A stretch of 64,000 nucleotides of DNA from Microtetraspora glauca. Its GTDB lineage: Bacteria; Actinomycetota; Actinomycetes; Streptomycetales; Streptomycetaceae. The first letter of the stretch is position 1. Each line of letters begins with the position of its first letter. This document shows, piece by piece, positions 26,120 through 35,650 of the stretch. The DNA lies in the NCBI GenBank assembly GCA_000721275.1, contig JOFO01000031.1, positions 1-64,000 on the forward strand, in the 5' to 3' direction. Below the pieces are notes generated by a model, which was given only the letters and a program-made list of their open reading frames with translations, did no database searches and was not told the DNA's origin. A program made the translations under genes and the position numbers.

Positions 26120-27654
26120 GAGCCCTGCGGCTGGCGGGCGCCGCCGGTGGAGAGGCGGGGGCCGGTGGGCAGGAAGGTGGACCACTCGGCGGGGATGGGC
26201 AGCGGCTCGATGTTCTTGTAGCCGAGGCGGTTCTGCGCCTGCTGGGCCTCGGCCTGCCGGGCCTGCTTCTCCTCCTCGGAGCCGGAGGAGCCGATGCCGG
26301 AGTCGTCGGTGGCGAGGTCGCCGTTGGACTGCATCGCGTAGCGCAGGCCGGTGTCGGTGACGAGGAAGAGGAAGCCGGTCTTGGTGGTGGAGCCCTTGAA
26401 CTGGCGGAAGAGCTGGCCGGATCCGGGGGTGACGTACGCGCTGCTGGAGCCGGTCGGCAGGGTGGCGGGGAAGTCCTTGCCGGCCCAGGTGCTGAGGGTG
26501 GTGGCGCCGTTGTCCTCGTCGACCGCGCGGAGCACGTTGCAGACGGTGTTGCGGCTGCCCTCGCCGGTGCCGGCCTCGTTGACGGGGACGGGTTCGGCCT
26601 TCGGCCACTTCTTGTCCGCTCCGAAGGCGGCGCCCGGCTGGAAGGCGCCGCCGCTGGTCTTGGCGGCCTGGCCTGCCTGGCCGACCTCGACGAGCTGGCG
26701 GCTGTTGAGCAGCAGCTTGGCGGTGAAGTCGGAGATGGGCGCGACCCGGTCCTGGAGGACGACGTACATCTTCCGTTCGGTGGCCTCGGACGCGGAGAGC
26801 ACCATGCCGACCTTGGCGAGGTGGTCGACCTCGGGCAGCATGCCTTTGATCTCGGCGCGGGCGCCCGGCTCGCCGGGGATCTCCGGGAAGGAGATCGCGT
26901 CGCCCTTGTGCAGGGTGTTCAGCCACGCCTCGGAGACGCGCTGCGGGGCGCGGCCCTGGCCGACGAGCTGGCGGAGCAGCAGTTCGTCCTTGGCGACGGG
27001 GTACGCGGTCCCCTCCGCGTCGACGACGTAGCGGGTGCGGTCGGGGGCGGGGCCCTCGACGTAGAGCAGTTCGCCGCCGGTGAGGCGTTCCTCGCCGTCG
27101 GTCTTGGCCTCCTCGCGGGCGGCGAGGACGAAGGCGGCCTTCTGGATGGCCCTGCCGCCCTCGCCGGGGCGCTCGCAGACGGCCCAGCGCTTGGCGGCGC
27201 CCGCCTCCTTCGGGTCGGGGAGGCGGTCGGGGGCGTACGGGATGCCGAGGGTGGCGCCATGCGGGATCTTGCCGCTGTCGAGGACCGACTCGGCGACCGT
27301 GATGATCTTGTCCTTGTCGGGGTCGAGGAGCAGCTTCGCCGACGACATGTTGAGGACGGGGTGGAGCTGGGTCTTGTCGCCGGTCTTGAGGACCACGTAC
27401 CGGGTGGTCGACTTGTCGGCGATGATGACGTTCTGGCCGGGCTTGTCCCAGTCCTTGGGGGCGACGGGCTTGAACATGCCCCAGGCCCCGAAGCCGGCGA
27501 GGATGACCACGCCGACGATGGCGCCCGGCAGCACCGCGCGCAGCGGACGCGGCGCGCCCTCCTCCGAGCCCGTCGAGTTCGGCTGCACGAACTGCGCGAC
27601 CAGTCTCCGCTTCGCGAAGGTGTAGGCGTTCAGTTCGTCCCGTCGTGATGCCAT
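26116..27654 (-). CDS. eccB: Type VII secretion protein EccB
   Basis: 512 aa from ATG 27654. The conserved N-terminus ASRRDELNAYTFAKRRLVAQ precedes a single membrane helix (about 40-61) and a large extracytoplasmic domain with repeated R-type beta segments (LHPVLNMSSAKLLL is the hallmark stretch). Cys pairs occur in the periplasmic part (CERPGEGG; CNVLRAV). EccB is the outer-facing part of the core complex and touches mycosin. Coupled to mycP by a four-base overlap. The 181-bp gap to eccE is a divergent promoter region. Confidence 0.93.
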   Translation of the reverse strand: MASRRDELNAYTFAKRRLVAQFVQPNSTGSEEGAPRPLRAVLPGAIVGVVILAGFGAWGMFKPVAPKDWDKPGQNVIIADKSTTRYVVLKTGDKTQLHPVLNMSSAKLLLDPDKDKIITVAESVLDSGKIPHGATLGIPYAPDRLPDPKEAGAAKRWAVCERPGEGGRAIQKAAFVLAAREEAKTDGEERLTGGELLYVEGPAPDRTRYVVDAEGTAYPVAKDELLLRQLVGQGRAPQRVSEAWLNTLHKGDAISFPEIPGEPGARAEIKGMLPEVDHLAKVGMVLSASEATERKMYVVLQDRVAPISDFTAKLLLNSRQLVEVGQAGQAAKTSGGAFQPGAAFGADKKWPKAEPVPVNEAGTGEGSRNTVCNVLRAVDEDNGATTLSTWAGKDFPATLPTGSSSAYVTPGSGQLFRQFKGSTTKTGFLFLVTDTGLRYAMQSNGDLATDDSGIGSSGSEEEKQARQAEAQQAQNRLGYKNIEPLPIPAEWSTFLPTGPRLSTGGARQPQGS

Positions 27655-27835
27655 CTGAAGTGTCGTCCCTCTCCCCGCCGGCCGACCAGGTTGCCACACT
27701 CGGCGGGCCCGTCCGCCGTCCCGCCGCCCCCTACTATGCCTGGCGGCACCCGTGTCTCACCGCTCAGGTAGGGTGATCGCCCGGTCAACGCCCAAGGGAA
27801 TTCGGCTATTACGGACACGAGGGGGCAACGCGGCG

Positions 27836-29182
27836 ATGGGTACGGCGACGCGTGCGCGCGACGGGCGGCGGACCAGCGGCCGAGCGCCTCAATCTTCCCG
27901 ACGGCAACGCAGCAACGGAAGCGCCGGGACAGGTGCCCCCGCTCCGGGTGCCGTCCCCGCGACGACGACGCTGCGCCCCCTGTCCCGTACCGGCCGGATC
28001 GGCCCCGTGCAGCTGCGCCAGCTGGTGCTGGTGGAGTCGGCGCTGGCGCTGGTGGCGGTCGGTTTCGTGCTGGGCGGGCTGTGGCTGGTGCCGACGTGCG
28101 TCGCCGCCGGCGTCCTCGTGCTGCTCGCGGTGATACGCCGCCGGGGCCAGGCCGTGCAGGACTGGATGGGCACCGCGCTCGCGCTGCGGTCGCGCCGCCG
28201 CGACACCGAGCCGGCGGCGCCGGACGCGGACCCGTCGCTCGCCCCGGTGACGGAGAGCGTGCGGGGCCTCGGCGCCCAGCCGTACGTCGACCGGAACCAC
28301 CGGACGGTGGGCATGCTGGGCGACGGCTCGTTCCTGACCGCGGTGCTGCGCGTCGAGGCGAGCGGTTCGGCGCTGCGGCCGGTCTTCGGCGCCCGCGCCT
28401 TCCCGCTGACCCTGCTCGGTGACGCGCTGGAGGTCGACGACATCGTGGTGGAGTCGGTGCAGCTGGTGCAGCAGGTGCGGCCCGCCCCGGCGCCGCACCT
28501 CCCGCAGCAGTCGGTGGCCCGGCTCTCGTACACCCCCCTCCAGGAGCGGACCGGCGCGCCCGCGCTGCGGCTGACCTGGGTGGCGGTGAAGCTGGACCCG
28601 GAGCGCTGCCGGGAGGCGGTCGCGGCGCGCGGCGGCGGCCTGGAGGGCGCGCAGCGCTGCCTGGTGCGGATCGCGGACCATCTGGCGAGCCGGATCACCG
28701 GCGCCGGTTTCCAGGCGGTCGTCCTGGACCAGGAGGAAGTCAACTCGGCGATCGCGACGGCGGCCTGCACCAGCCCGCACGCCGCGGCGCGGGCGGGCCG
28801 GGCCGGCGCCGCGCCGCAGCGGCGGACGGCGGAGACGTCCCGGGTCTGGCGGTGCGACGACCGCTGGCACACCACGTACGCGGTCGGGCGCTGGCCCGAG
28901 CTCGGCCGGGGCGCGGCGCCGCTGCCGCGGCTGGTGTCGCTGCTGACGTCGGTGCCGGCGTACGCCACGACGTTCAGCCTCACCGTCCGGCGCGGGAACC
29001 GGCAGGGCGCGATGGAGGTCGGCGGGCACGTGCGGGTGACCGGCGGTTCCGACAACGAACTCGTCCGGGTCCGCCGGACGCTGGAGCAGGCGGCGCGCAC
29101 GGCGAAGGTCGGCCTGCTGCGGCTGGACCGCGAGCAGCTGCCGGGCGTGCTGGCGACGATGCCTCTCGGGGGTGCGCGATGA
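27836..29182 (+). CDS. eccE: Type VII secretion protein EccE
   Basis: 448 aa. ATG 27836 has GAGGGGG 11 nt upstream; an upstream in-frame ATG at 27752 lacks such a site. A disordered basic N-terminus is followed by two adjacent membrane helices (about 63-81 and 83-101) and a large cytoplasmic domain, the EccE pattern. EccE sits at the periphery of the ESX core. Divergent from eccB. Its stop overlaps the next ATG (ATGA, 29179-29182). Confidence 0.82.
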   Translation: MGTATRARDGRRTSGRAPQSSRRQRSNGSAGTGAPAPGAVPATTTLRPLSRTGRIGPVQLRQLVLVESALALVAVGFVLGGLWLVPTCVAAGVLVLLAVIRRRGQAVQDWMGTALALRSRRRDTEPAAPDADPSLAPVTESVRGLGAQPYVDRNHRTVGMLGDGSFLTAVLRVEASGSALRPVFGARAFPLTLLGDALEVDDIVVESVQLVQQVRPAPAPHLPQQSVARLSYTPLQERTGAPALRLTWVAVKLDPERCREAVAARGGGLEGAQRCLVRIADHLASRITGAGFQAVVLDQEEVNSAIATAACTSPHAAARAGRAGAAPQRRTAETSRVWRCDDRWHTTYAVGRWPELGRGAAPLPRLVSLLTSVPAYATTFSLTVRRGNRQGAMEVGGHVRVTGGSDNELVRVRRTLEQAARTAKVGLLRLDREQLPGVLATMPLGGAR

Positions 29183-29898
29183 CGGTCCGCGGCGGAGCGG
29201 TGCGGGGGCTGCGCGGTCTGATCGGCCCGCGGCACGCGGGGCACACCGTGCCGACGGCCGAACTGGGCGCGCTGTCGCTGCCGGTGGGCGACGACGGCGT
29301 GGTGATCGGCGAGGACGCCGAGGGGCGCCCGCAGCTGGTGGGCTTCCACCGCTCGACGCCGTACGACGTGCTGCTGATCGGCGGTCTGTGGACGGCGCAG
29401 GTGCTGGCGCTGCGGGCCGCCGCCACCGGCTCCCGGGTCGTGGTGGAGACCGGCCGCCCGCACGCGTGGGTGGGGCTGGCGCAGGCGGCGGGCGCGGGCC
29501 TGGAGTGCATCACGCTGCACGACGTGGGCCGGGTCCCGCCGCTGGGCGCGACCGTCGGCAGCCCCGCGGTCGTGGTGCGGGACTGCGGCATGCGGCCGCC
29601 GCGCGGCCGGGTCGTGTCCTCGCCGTGGCAGTCGGTGCTGACGCTGCTGCCGTACCTCAGCCCGGTGGCCCCGCGCCTGATGCGCTCGGCCACGCTCGTC
29701 GGCGTCCAGCGGGTCTCGCCGCAGGAGGCCCAGCAGACCGGCCGGATCCTGGGGCTGACGCCGAGCGAGGTGGAGGCGCTGCCGACGCTCGCGGACGGCG
29801 TGACGCTGTGGTGCGCGGGCGGCGAGCGGCACTGGGTCCTCACCAACGCGACGGACGCGGAGTCGGGCCTGCTGGGCGCGGCCCGCCGCATGGACTGA
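29179..29898 (+). CDS. Uncharacterised protein translationally coupled to EccE
   Basis: 239 aa. Predicted soluble alpha/beta protein with no signal peptide or membrane helix. A beta-loop-alpha unit (YDVLLIGGLWTAQVLALRAA, 62-81) is followed by SRVVVETGRPHAW, suggesting a Rossmann-like fold, but no nucleotide-binding signature is complete. The ATGA overlap with eccE suggests the product works with EccE on the cytoplasmic side of the secretion complex. I do not recognise a named family. Confidence 0.7.
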   Translation: MTVRGGAVRGLRGLIGPRHAGHTVPTAELGALSLPVGDDGVVIGEDAEGRPQLVGFHRSTPYDVLLIGGLWTAQVLALRAAATGSRVVVETGRPHAWVGLAQAAGAGLECITLHDVGRVPPLGATVGSPAVVVRDCGMRPPRGRVVSSPWQSVLTLLPYLSPVAPRLMRSATLVGVQRVSPQEAQQTGRILGLTPSEVEALPTLADGVTLWCAGGERHWVLTNATDAESGLLGAARRMD

Positions 29899-30040
29899 GG
29901 ACCCGCGTCCTCCGGTACGTCCGAACCGGCCCCTGCGCGAGGGCCGGTTCCCTACTATTTCTCCTGGTGGCGCCGGGCCCGACGGCCCTGCGCCACGGGA
30001 CACATGGTCCGCCGACAGGCCGTGAGCGAAAGGAACTCCC

Positions 30041-30274
30041 ATGGGGAGCGCGCAGGAGAAGGACGAGTTGTACGCCCTCGACATCTCGGACGTCGAGTGG
30101 ATCGGCGCCCCCGGCACGAGCCCGGACGAGGAGCGCGTCGAGATCGCCCATCTGCCGAACGGGGCCGTCGCCATGCGCTCGTCGCTGGACCACGGCACCG
30201 TGCTGCGGTACACGGAGGCGGAGTGGACGGCGTTCGTGCTCGGCGCGCGGGACGGCGAGTTCGACCTGCGCTGA
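30041..30274 (+). CDS. DUF397 family protein
   Basis: 77 aa. The pattern VEIAHLPNGAVAMRSSLD...LRYTEAEWTAFVLGARDGEFD is that of DUF397, usually found next to XRE-type regulators in Streptomyces. Here no such regulator is adjacent. The ATG is at 30041 with AAAGGAAC upstream. It lies between the eccE unit and the EspI-like ATPase. The role is unknown; a small DNA-binding or signalling partner is typical speculation for the family. Confidence 0.85.
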   Translation: MGSAQEKDELYALDISDVEWIGAPGTSPDEERVEIAHLPNGAVAMRSSLDHGTVLRYTEAEWTAFVLGARDGEFDLR

Positions 30275-30709
30275 GCGGAGCGGCCCCGCGCCCGGTGCGG
30301 CGGGGCCGGACGAGGACCGGCGGCCGGGCCCCCGAGGGGGTGCCCGGCCGCCGGTGCGTCGCCTCACCCGTTCGGGCCATGCCGCCGGCGGGCGGCCGGG
30401 GAGAGGGGCCCGGACAAGTCCGTACACATTCCTCCGCGTTGCTCCGTCTTGTACGGTTTCACCCCCGTCCGTTTCCTCACGCTCCGCCGCGCGGGCGTCA
30501 CACGGGCGCCGCTCCCGGCCGGAGCGGGGCCGTCCGGGAGCGGACGGGCCTGCCGCGGTGGCGTTGCGGACGTTTAGGGTGGGTGGGGGCGCGGCGGAGG
30601 GATCCCTCGGAACGTTCGCCGGGTCCGAGGGGAGAGCCGGCCCGATGGCAGTGAACGGTGGCCCCGACGCACGACGGCACAAGGGTGCTCGACCACACCA
30701 GGAGGCAAA
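30275..30709 (+). other. Intergenic region between DUF397 gene and EspI-like ATPase
   Basis: 435 bp without a convincing gene. It holds the strong terminator at 30316-30355, an inverted repeat CCGTACA/TGTACGG (30420-30426 and 30450-30456) that might be an operator, and the ribosome binding site AGGAGG (30699-30704) of the next gene. No -35/-10 pair was convincing. Confidence 0.5.
30316..30355 (+). terminator. Strong terminator after the DUF397 gene
   Basis: A 14-bp perfect stem (30316-30329 with 30342-30355), extended inside by CCCC/GGGG across a bulged T, with a three-base loop. It isolates the eccE unit from the EspI-like gene. Confidence 0.8.
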
Positions 30710-33589
30710 GTGAACGGCGATCGCGACGACATCCGCGGGGGCTGGAACGTGCCCGCCGACGAGTCCGACGCGGATCCCGCCGAGATGACGGGTGAGTTCA
30801 CCATCGACTACACCCCGCCGGCCTGGTACACGCAGAACGCGCCGGGCGGTCCGGGGGACGCCGGCGTCACTCCCCCGCCACCGACGGGTGCGCCGGTCGC
30901 CGTCCCCGGGGCGCCCCCGGCCGGCTTCCAGCAGGGCTGGACGCCCACCACGCCGCCGCCCGCGCCCGGCCCGCAGGCCCCCGCGCCCGGCCCGTACGGG
31001 GCGTACGGCCCCGAGGCGGGCGCCCCCGGCACGCCGCCCGGCACACCGCCCGGTCACCCGGCCGCCGCGCCCGGCCCGTACCCCGGCCAGCAGCCGCCCG
31101 TACCCGGCCCTTACGGGTCGTACGGCCCCGGCCACCCCGCGCCCGACCCGGCTCCCGCTCCCGTTCCCGCTCCCGCCGCTGCCCAGAGCGGCGGCGAGGT
31201 GGAGAGCGGTGCCACCGTGCGCTTCAACCCGGCGTCGCTGCGGCCGGACGCCACTGCGCAGCCGGCGCCCGCGCCCGCCGCCGAGCCCCAGCCGGGCTCC
31301 CCCGAGGCGGCGGGCCTCGCCCGCGCCGACGTGCCCCCGGCCCCCGCCGCCGACGACGAGCCCGCCGAGCCCGACACCGCGCCGGAGGCCGCCGCGACGG
31401 CCGCGGAGCCGAAGACGGACGCGGAGGCGGAGTCGGAGTCGAGGGCGGAGGCGGAGCCCGCGGCCGACGCCGACGGCACCGACGACACCGACGCGGCCCC
31501 CTCGGACGAGCAGGCCGCCGACGCCGACGAGCCCGCCGACGAGCCCACCGCCGAAGCCGAGGCCGAGCCCGAGGAGGGCCAGGCGGCGGACGCTCCCGCC
31601 GACGCCACCCCCGTCGTCCCCGCCGCCGCACCGCTGCCCGCCGAAGGCGCGCCCGGCGCGCCCGTCGCGGGCGGTCCGCTGCCGCCGCTGCCGCCCGAGT
31701 TCCCGCCCGCCTCCCCCGAGGCCCAGCAGGCTCCGCAGGCCCAGCAGTCCCCGCAGCAGCCGCAGGGCGCGCCGCAGTGGCCCGGGCAGCCGGTGGCCGG
31801 CGCGCCCGGGGCCGTACCGCCGCAGGGCGGGTACGGCTACCCCCAGGGGCCCGGCGCGCCCGGTCAGCCCCCGCAGGCGCCCGCCGGGTACGGCTACCCG
31901 CCGCAGGCCCCGGCCGGGTACGGCTACCCGCACCCCGGCGCCCAGCCGCAGCCCCAGCCCCACGCCCAGCCCCACCCGCAGTCCCAGCCGCCGGTGCCCG
32001 CGCCCGGAGCGGAACAGGCCCCCAGCGGGTACGGGACGCCGCCGCAGGGTCCGGACGGGTACGGCTACCCGCCGCAGGGCGGGGTGGACCCGCGGACCGG
32101 GGCGGCCTGGCCGCAGCCGGTCACGCACGACCAGCGCGAGCGGTCGGTGCCGGGCGCGCCGCTCGGCTACACGGCGGCGGTCGAGCTCTCCTCGGACCGG
32201 CTGCTGCGCAACACCAAGCAGAAGGCGAAGTCGAGCCGGAACCCGGGCGCGGCCTCGCGGTTCAAGCTGGGCGGCAAGAAGGAGGAGCAGGAGCGGCAGC
32301 GGAAGCTGGACCTGATCCGCACCCCCGTGCTGTCCTGCTACCGGATCGCGGTCATCTCGCTGAAGGGCGGCGTCGGCAAGACCACGACGACGACCGCGCT
32401 CGGCGCGACCCTGGCGATCGAGCGGCAGGACAAGATCCTGGCGATCGACGCCAACCCGGACGCGGGCACGCTGGGCCGCCGGGTGCGGCGCGAGACCGGG
32501 GCGACCATCCGCGACCTGGTGCAGGCGATCCCGTACCTCCACTCGTACATGGACATCCGCCGGTTCACGTCGCAGGCGCCGTCCGGCCTGGAGATCATCG
32601 CCAACGACGTGGACCCGGCCGTCTCGACGACCTTCAACGACGAGGACTACCGGCGGGCGATCGACGTCCTGGGCAAGCAGTACCCGGTGATCCTCACCGA
32701 CTCCGGCACGGGTCTGCTGTACAGCGCCATGCGCGGGGTGCTGGACCTGGCCGATCAGCTGATCATCATCTCGACGCCGTCCGTGGACGGCGCCTCCAGC
32801 GCCTCGACGACGCTGGACTGGCTGTCGGCGCACGGGTACGCGGAGCTGGTGCAGCGCTCGATCACGGTGATCTCCGGGGTCCGCGAGACCGGCAAGATGA
32901 TCAAGGTCGAGGACATCGTCCAGCACTTCCGGACGCGCTGCCGCGGGGTGGTCGTGGTGCCGTTCGACGAGCACCTGGCGGCGGGCGCCGAGGTGGACCT
33001 CGACATGATGCGGCCGAAGACCCGGGAGGCGTACTTCGACCTCGCGGCGATGGTGGCCGAGGACTTCGCGCGGGCGCAGCAGGCGCAGGGCCTGTGGACG
33101 GGCGACGGGCAGGGCGGCATGCCGCCGCACATGGCGCCGCCGATGCCGGGCCAGTACGCCCCCGGCCCGTACGGCCCCGCCCAGCCGGGTCAGCCCGGCC
33201 AGCCGGCCCCGGGGCAGCCGTACGGCGCTCCGCCCGGGCCGGGCCGGCCGTACCCCGGACAGCCGATGCCCGGCGCGTACGGCCCCGGCCAGCCGGCCCC
33301 CGGTCAGCCCGCGCCCGGTCAGCCGTACCCGCCGCAGGGCCAGCCGCAGCCGTACCCGCAGCCGGGACAGGCCGCGCCGGGGCAGCCGCAGCCGGGGCAG
33401 CCGGGGCCGTACCCCGGACAGCCGTACGGGCAGCAGCCGTACCCGCCGGGGGCGGCTTCCGGCCAGCCGGGGCAGCCCGCGCAGCCGTACGGGCAGCCGC
33501 CGGCCGCCGGGCAGCCGTTCGGTCAGCCGCTGCCTCCGCAGGCCCCGCCGCAGACGCCTCCGCAGGCGCCGCCAGCCCCTCAGCAGTAG
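30710..33589 (+). CDS. EspI-like ParA/MinD ATPase with long disordered arms
   Basis: 959 aa, GTG 30710 with AGGAGG six nt before. The first 490 residues are Pro/Ala/Gly/Glu-rich and begin with the motif [19 protein letters not shown] ParA-type ATPase domain follows with KGGVGKTT (552-559), [12 protein letters not shown] and a switch region with ILTDSGTG. The last 150 residues are GQPxPGQPYG-type repeats. A proline-rich arm plus ParA core next to ESX genes matches mycobacterial EspI (Rv3876) and the related ATPase near the S. coelicolor ESX genes (established knowledge). A role in controlling ESX activity or positioning is inferred. It ends at a strong terminator. Confidence 0.82.
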   Translation: MNGDRDDIRGGWNVPADESDADPAEMTGEFTIDYTPPAWYTQNAPGGPGDAGVTPPPPTGAPVAVPGAPPAGFQQGWTPTTPPPAPGPQAPAPGPYGAYGPEAGAPGTPPGTPPGHPAAAPGPYPGQQPPVPGPYGSYGPGHPAPDPAPAPVPAPAAAQSGGEVESGATVRFNPASLRPDATAQPAPAPAAEPQPGSPEAAGLARADVPPAPAADDEPAEPDTAPEAAATAAEPKTDAEAESESRAEAEPAADADGTDDTDAAPSDEQAADADEPADEPTAEAEAEPEEGQAADAPADATPVVPAAAPLPAEGAPGAPVAGGPLPPLPPEFPPASPEAQQAPQAQQSPQQPQGAPQWPGQPVAGAPGAVPPQGGYGYPQGPGAPGQPPQAPAGYGYPPQAPAGYGYPHPGAQPQPQPHAQPHPQSQPPVPAPGAEQAPSGYGTPPQGPDGYGYPPQGGVDPRTGAAWPQPVTHDQRERSVPGAPLGYTAAVELSSDRLLRNTKQKAKSSRNPGAASRFKLGGKKEEQERQRKLDLIRTPVLSCYRIAVISLKGGVGKTTTTTALGATLAIERQDKILAIDANPDAGTLGRRVRRETGATIRDLVQAIPYLHSYMDIRRFTSQAPSGLEIIANDVDPAVSTTFNDEDYRRAIDVLGKQYPVILTDSGTGLLYSAMRGVLDLADQLIIISTPSVDGASSASTTLDWLSAHGYAELVQRSITVISGVRETGKMIKVEDIVQHFRTRCRGVVVVPFDEHLAAGAEVDLDMMRPKTREAYFDLAAMVAEDFARAQQAQGLWTGDGQGGMPPHMAPPMPGQYAPGPYGPAQPGQPGQPAPGQPYGAPPGPGRPYPGQPMPGAYGPGQPAPGQPAPGQPYPPQGQPQPYPQPGQAAPGQPQPGQPGPYPGQPYGQQPYPPGAASGQPGQPAQPYGQPPAAGQPFGQPLPPQAPPQTPPQAPPAPQQ

Positions 33590-33611
33590 GGCGTCACAGG
33601 AGTAGACCAAT

Positions 33612-33645
33612 GAGGCTCCGTACCGGGTCACCGGTACGGAGCCTC
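33612..33645 (+). terminator. Terminator after the EspI-like gene
   Basis: A 15-bp perfect stem (33612-33626 with 33631-33645) closed by a GTCA loop, 22 nt past the stop codon. It marks the right border of the ESX locus. Confidence 0.85.
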
Positions 33646-33683
33646 CTTGCATTCCCGCAGCCCACGCGGGGTTTGAGTCATCG

Positions 33684-33713
33684 TTGACGACGGCAGACCA
33701 CCGCTGATACATC
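33684..33713 (+). promoter_or_regulatory. Possible promoter of the peptide ABC transporter operon
   Basis: TTGACG (33684-33689) and TACATC (33708-33713) with an 18-nt spacer, 70 nt upstream of the start of the substrate-binding protein gene. The -35 is good, the -10 moderate. Confidence 0.45.
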
Positions 33714-33723
33714 TTCGCTTCAC

Positions 33724-33733
33724 CTGACGTCAG
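33724..33733. promoter_or_regulatory. Palindrome between promoter and transporter gene
   Basis: A perfect 10-bp palindrome CTGACGTCAG just downstream of the proposed promoter, in a position suited to an operator. The binding protein is unknown. Confidence 0.3.
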
Positions 33734-33782
33734 CCCAAGATCCACGACTCCACGACAGCTCGACCGACGCGAGGTCACGTCC

Positions 33783-35648
33783 ATGGTCATGGTCACGAAG
33801 GTTCCACCCCGTCCGCTCCCCCGCCGGCCGCACCGGCCCCGCAGGGCCGCCCGTCTGCTGCTCGCCGCCGGTCTCACGACCGCCTCGCTCGCGGCCCTCC
33901 CCGCCACCACCGCCGTCGCGGAGGACGAGAAGTCCGGCGGGACGACGCTCACGGTCGCCGTCTCGCAGAGCATCGACTCGCTGAGCCCGTTCCTCGCCCA
34001 GAAGCTCACCTCGACCAGCATCCACCGGCTGGCGTACGAGTACCTCACCAACTACGACCCGAAGGACGCGAGGACCGTCCCGGGCTTCGCCACCGAGTGG
34101 TCCTCCTCGGCGGACAAGCTGACGTGGACGTACAAGATCCGCGACAATTCCACCTGGTCCGACGGCAAGCCGGCCACCGCCGAGGACGCGGCCTGGACCT
34201 TCAACAAGATGATGACCGACCCGAACGCGGCCACCGCCAACGGCAGCTTCACGGCCAACTTCGAGAAGGTCACCGCGCCCGACCCGCGCACCCTGGTCAT
34301 CAAGCTGAAGAAGCCGCAGGCGACGATGACCGCGCTGGACGTGCCGATCGTGCCCAAGCACGTGTGGGAGAAGGTCGGCGACTTCTCGAAGTTCAACAAC
34401 GACCAGCAGTTCCCGATCGTCGGCAACGGCCCCTTCGTCATCACCGACTTCAAGGTCGACCAGTACATCAAGCTGAAGCCGAACAAGACGTTCTGGCGGG
34501 GCGCGCCCAAGTTCGACGAGCTGGTCTTCAAGTACTACAAGGACGGGGACGCGGCCGTCGCCGCCCTGCAGAAGGGCGAGGTGTCCTTCGTCCCCAATCT
34601 GACGCCCGCTCAGGCGGCGGCGCTGAAGACGCAGAAGAACATCAAGGTCAACGACGCGCCCGGCCGCCGCTTCTACGCGCTCGCCACCAACCCGGGCGCC
34701 CGCGCCAAGGACGGGAAGACCTTCGGCAACGGCCACCCGGCGCTCCTCGACCCGGCCGTCCGCAAGGCGCTCTTCCTCGCCGTGGACCGCTCCGCCCTCG
34801 TGGACAAGGTCTTCCAGGGGCACGCCGTCGAGGGCGAGGGGTACATCCCGCCCCGCTTCGGCACGTACTTCTGGAAGCCCGAGGGCGCCCAGAAGCGCGG
34901 CTACGACCCGGCCGCCGCCGCGAAGACCCTCGACGACGCCGGGTACCGGAAGAACGCCGAGGGCAAGCGGCTCGGCAAGGACGGCAAGCCGCTGAACTTC
35001 CGGATCCTCTGCCACGCCACCGACCCCAACGACAAGGCGGTCGGCAAGTACCTCCAGGAGTGGTGGGGCGCGCTCGGCATCGGGCTGACCGTCGAGTGTC
35101 TGGACAGCGTGTCCGACCCGTGGGTCAAGGGCGACTACGACCTCGCCTTCGACGGCTGGTCGGTCAACCCGGACCCGGACTACGTCCTGTCCATCCACAC
35201 CTGCGGCACCCTCCCGGCCACCCCGAAGGACACCGGCGCCACCGACAACTTCATCTGCGACAAGGAGTTCGACGCGCTCTACGCGCAGCAGGCGGTGGAG
35301 TACGACACCACCAAGCGGGCGGACCTGGTCAAGCGGATGCAGTCCCGGCTGTACGACACGGGGTACATGAACATCATGGCCTACCCCAACGCCCTGGAGG
35401 CGTACCGCACCGACCAGATCGCGTCGATCACCACCATGCCCGAGGCCGCCGGGAACCTGTGGGGGCAGGACGGCTACTGGAGCTGGTGGTCCGCCGTCCC
35501 CGCCGCCTCCGCGTCCGGGTCGGGCGACGGCTCCGGCTCGTCGTGGGCCGGGGTCTGGATCGGGGTCGGCGCGGCCGCGGTCGTCGTCGCCGGCGGACTG
35601 TTCCTGCTCCGGACGCGCCGGCGCGCCACCGCCGACGACCGCGAGTAG
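33783..35648 (+). CDS. ABC transporter substrate-binding protein (family 5), C-terminally anchored
   Basis: 621 aa. Sec-type signal peptide (Arg-rich n-region, cleavage near AVA, about residue 47) without a lipobox Cys. The SBP family 5 body (peptides, nickel or other solutes) shows VAVSQSIDSLSPFLA and a YLTNYDPKD segment. After a Gly/Ser linker comes a C-terminal membrane helix (about 591-609) and an RTRRR tail, so the protein is held by a C-terminal anchor instead of a lipid. GAGG upstream of ATG 33783; a second ATG two codons later is an alternative. First gene of a five-gene importer operon. Confidence 0.88.
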   Translation: MVMVTKVPPRPLPRRPHRPRRAARLLLAAGLTTASLAALPATTAVAEDEKSGGTTLTVAVSQSIDSLSPFLAQKLTSTSIHRLAYEYLTNYDPKDARTVPGFATEWSSSADKLTWTYKIRDNSTWSDGKPATAEDAAWTFNKMMTDPNAATANGSFTANFEKVTAPDPRTLVIKLKKPQATMTALDVPIVPKHVWEKVGDFSKFNNDQQFPIVGNGPFVITDFKVDQYIKLKPNKTFWRGAPKFDELVFKYYKDGDAAVAALQKGEVSFVPNLTPAQAAALKTQKNIKVNDAPGRRFYALATNPGARAKDGKTFGNGHPALLDPAVRKALFLAVDRSALVDKVFQGHAVEGEGYIPPRFGTYFWKPEGAQKRGYDPAAAAKTLDDAGYRKNAEGKRLGKDGKPLNFRILCHATDPNDKAVGKYLQEWWGALGIGLTVECLDSVSDPWVKGDYDLAFDGWSVNPDPDYVLSIHTCGTLPATPKDTGATDNFICDKEFDALYAQQAVEYDTTKRADLVKRMQSRLYDTGYMNIMAYPNALEAYRTDQIASITTMPEAAGNLWGQDGYWSWWSAVPAASASGSGDGSGSSWAGVWIGVGAAAVVVAGGLFLLRTRRRATADDRE

Positions 35649-35650
35649 CG

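Noticed and set aside
24848..27697. Apparent fusion of a long N-terminal frame to the mycosin
   Set aside because: The first half is the out-of-frame reading of eccB. The real mycosin starts at 26119 with a signal peptide and ATGA coupling.
29840..34051. A 1403-codon frame antisense to the EspI-like gene
   Set aside because: Opposite a gene with ParA motifs; composition-driven.
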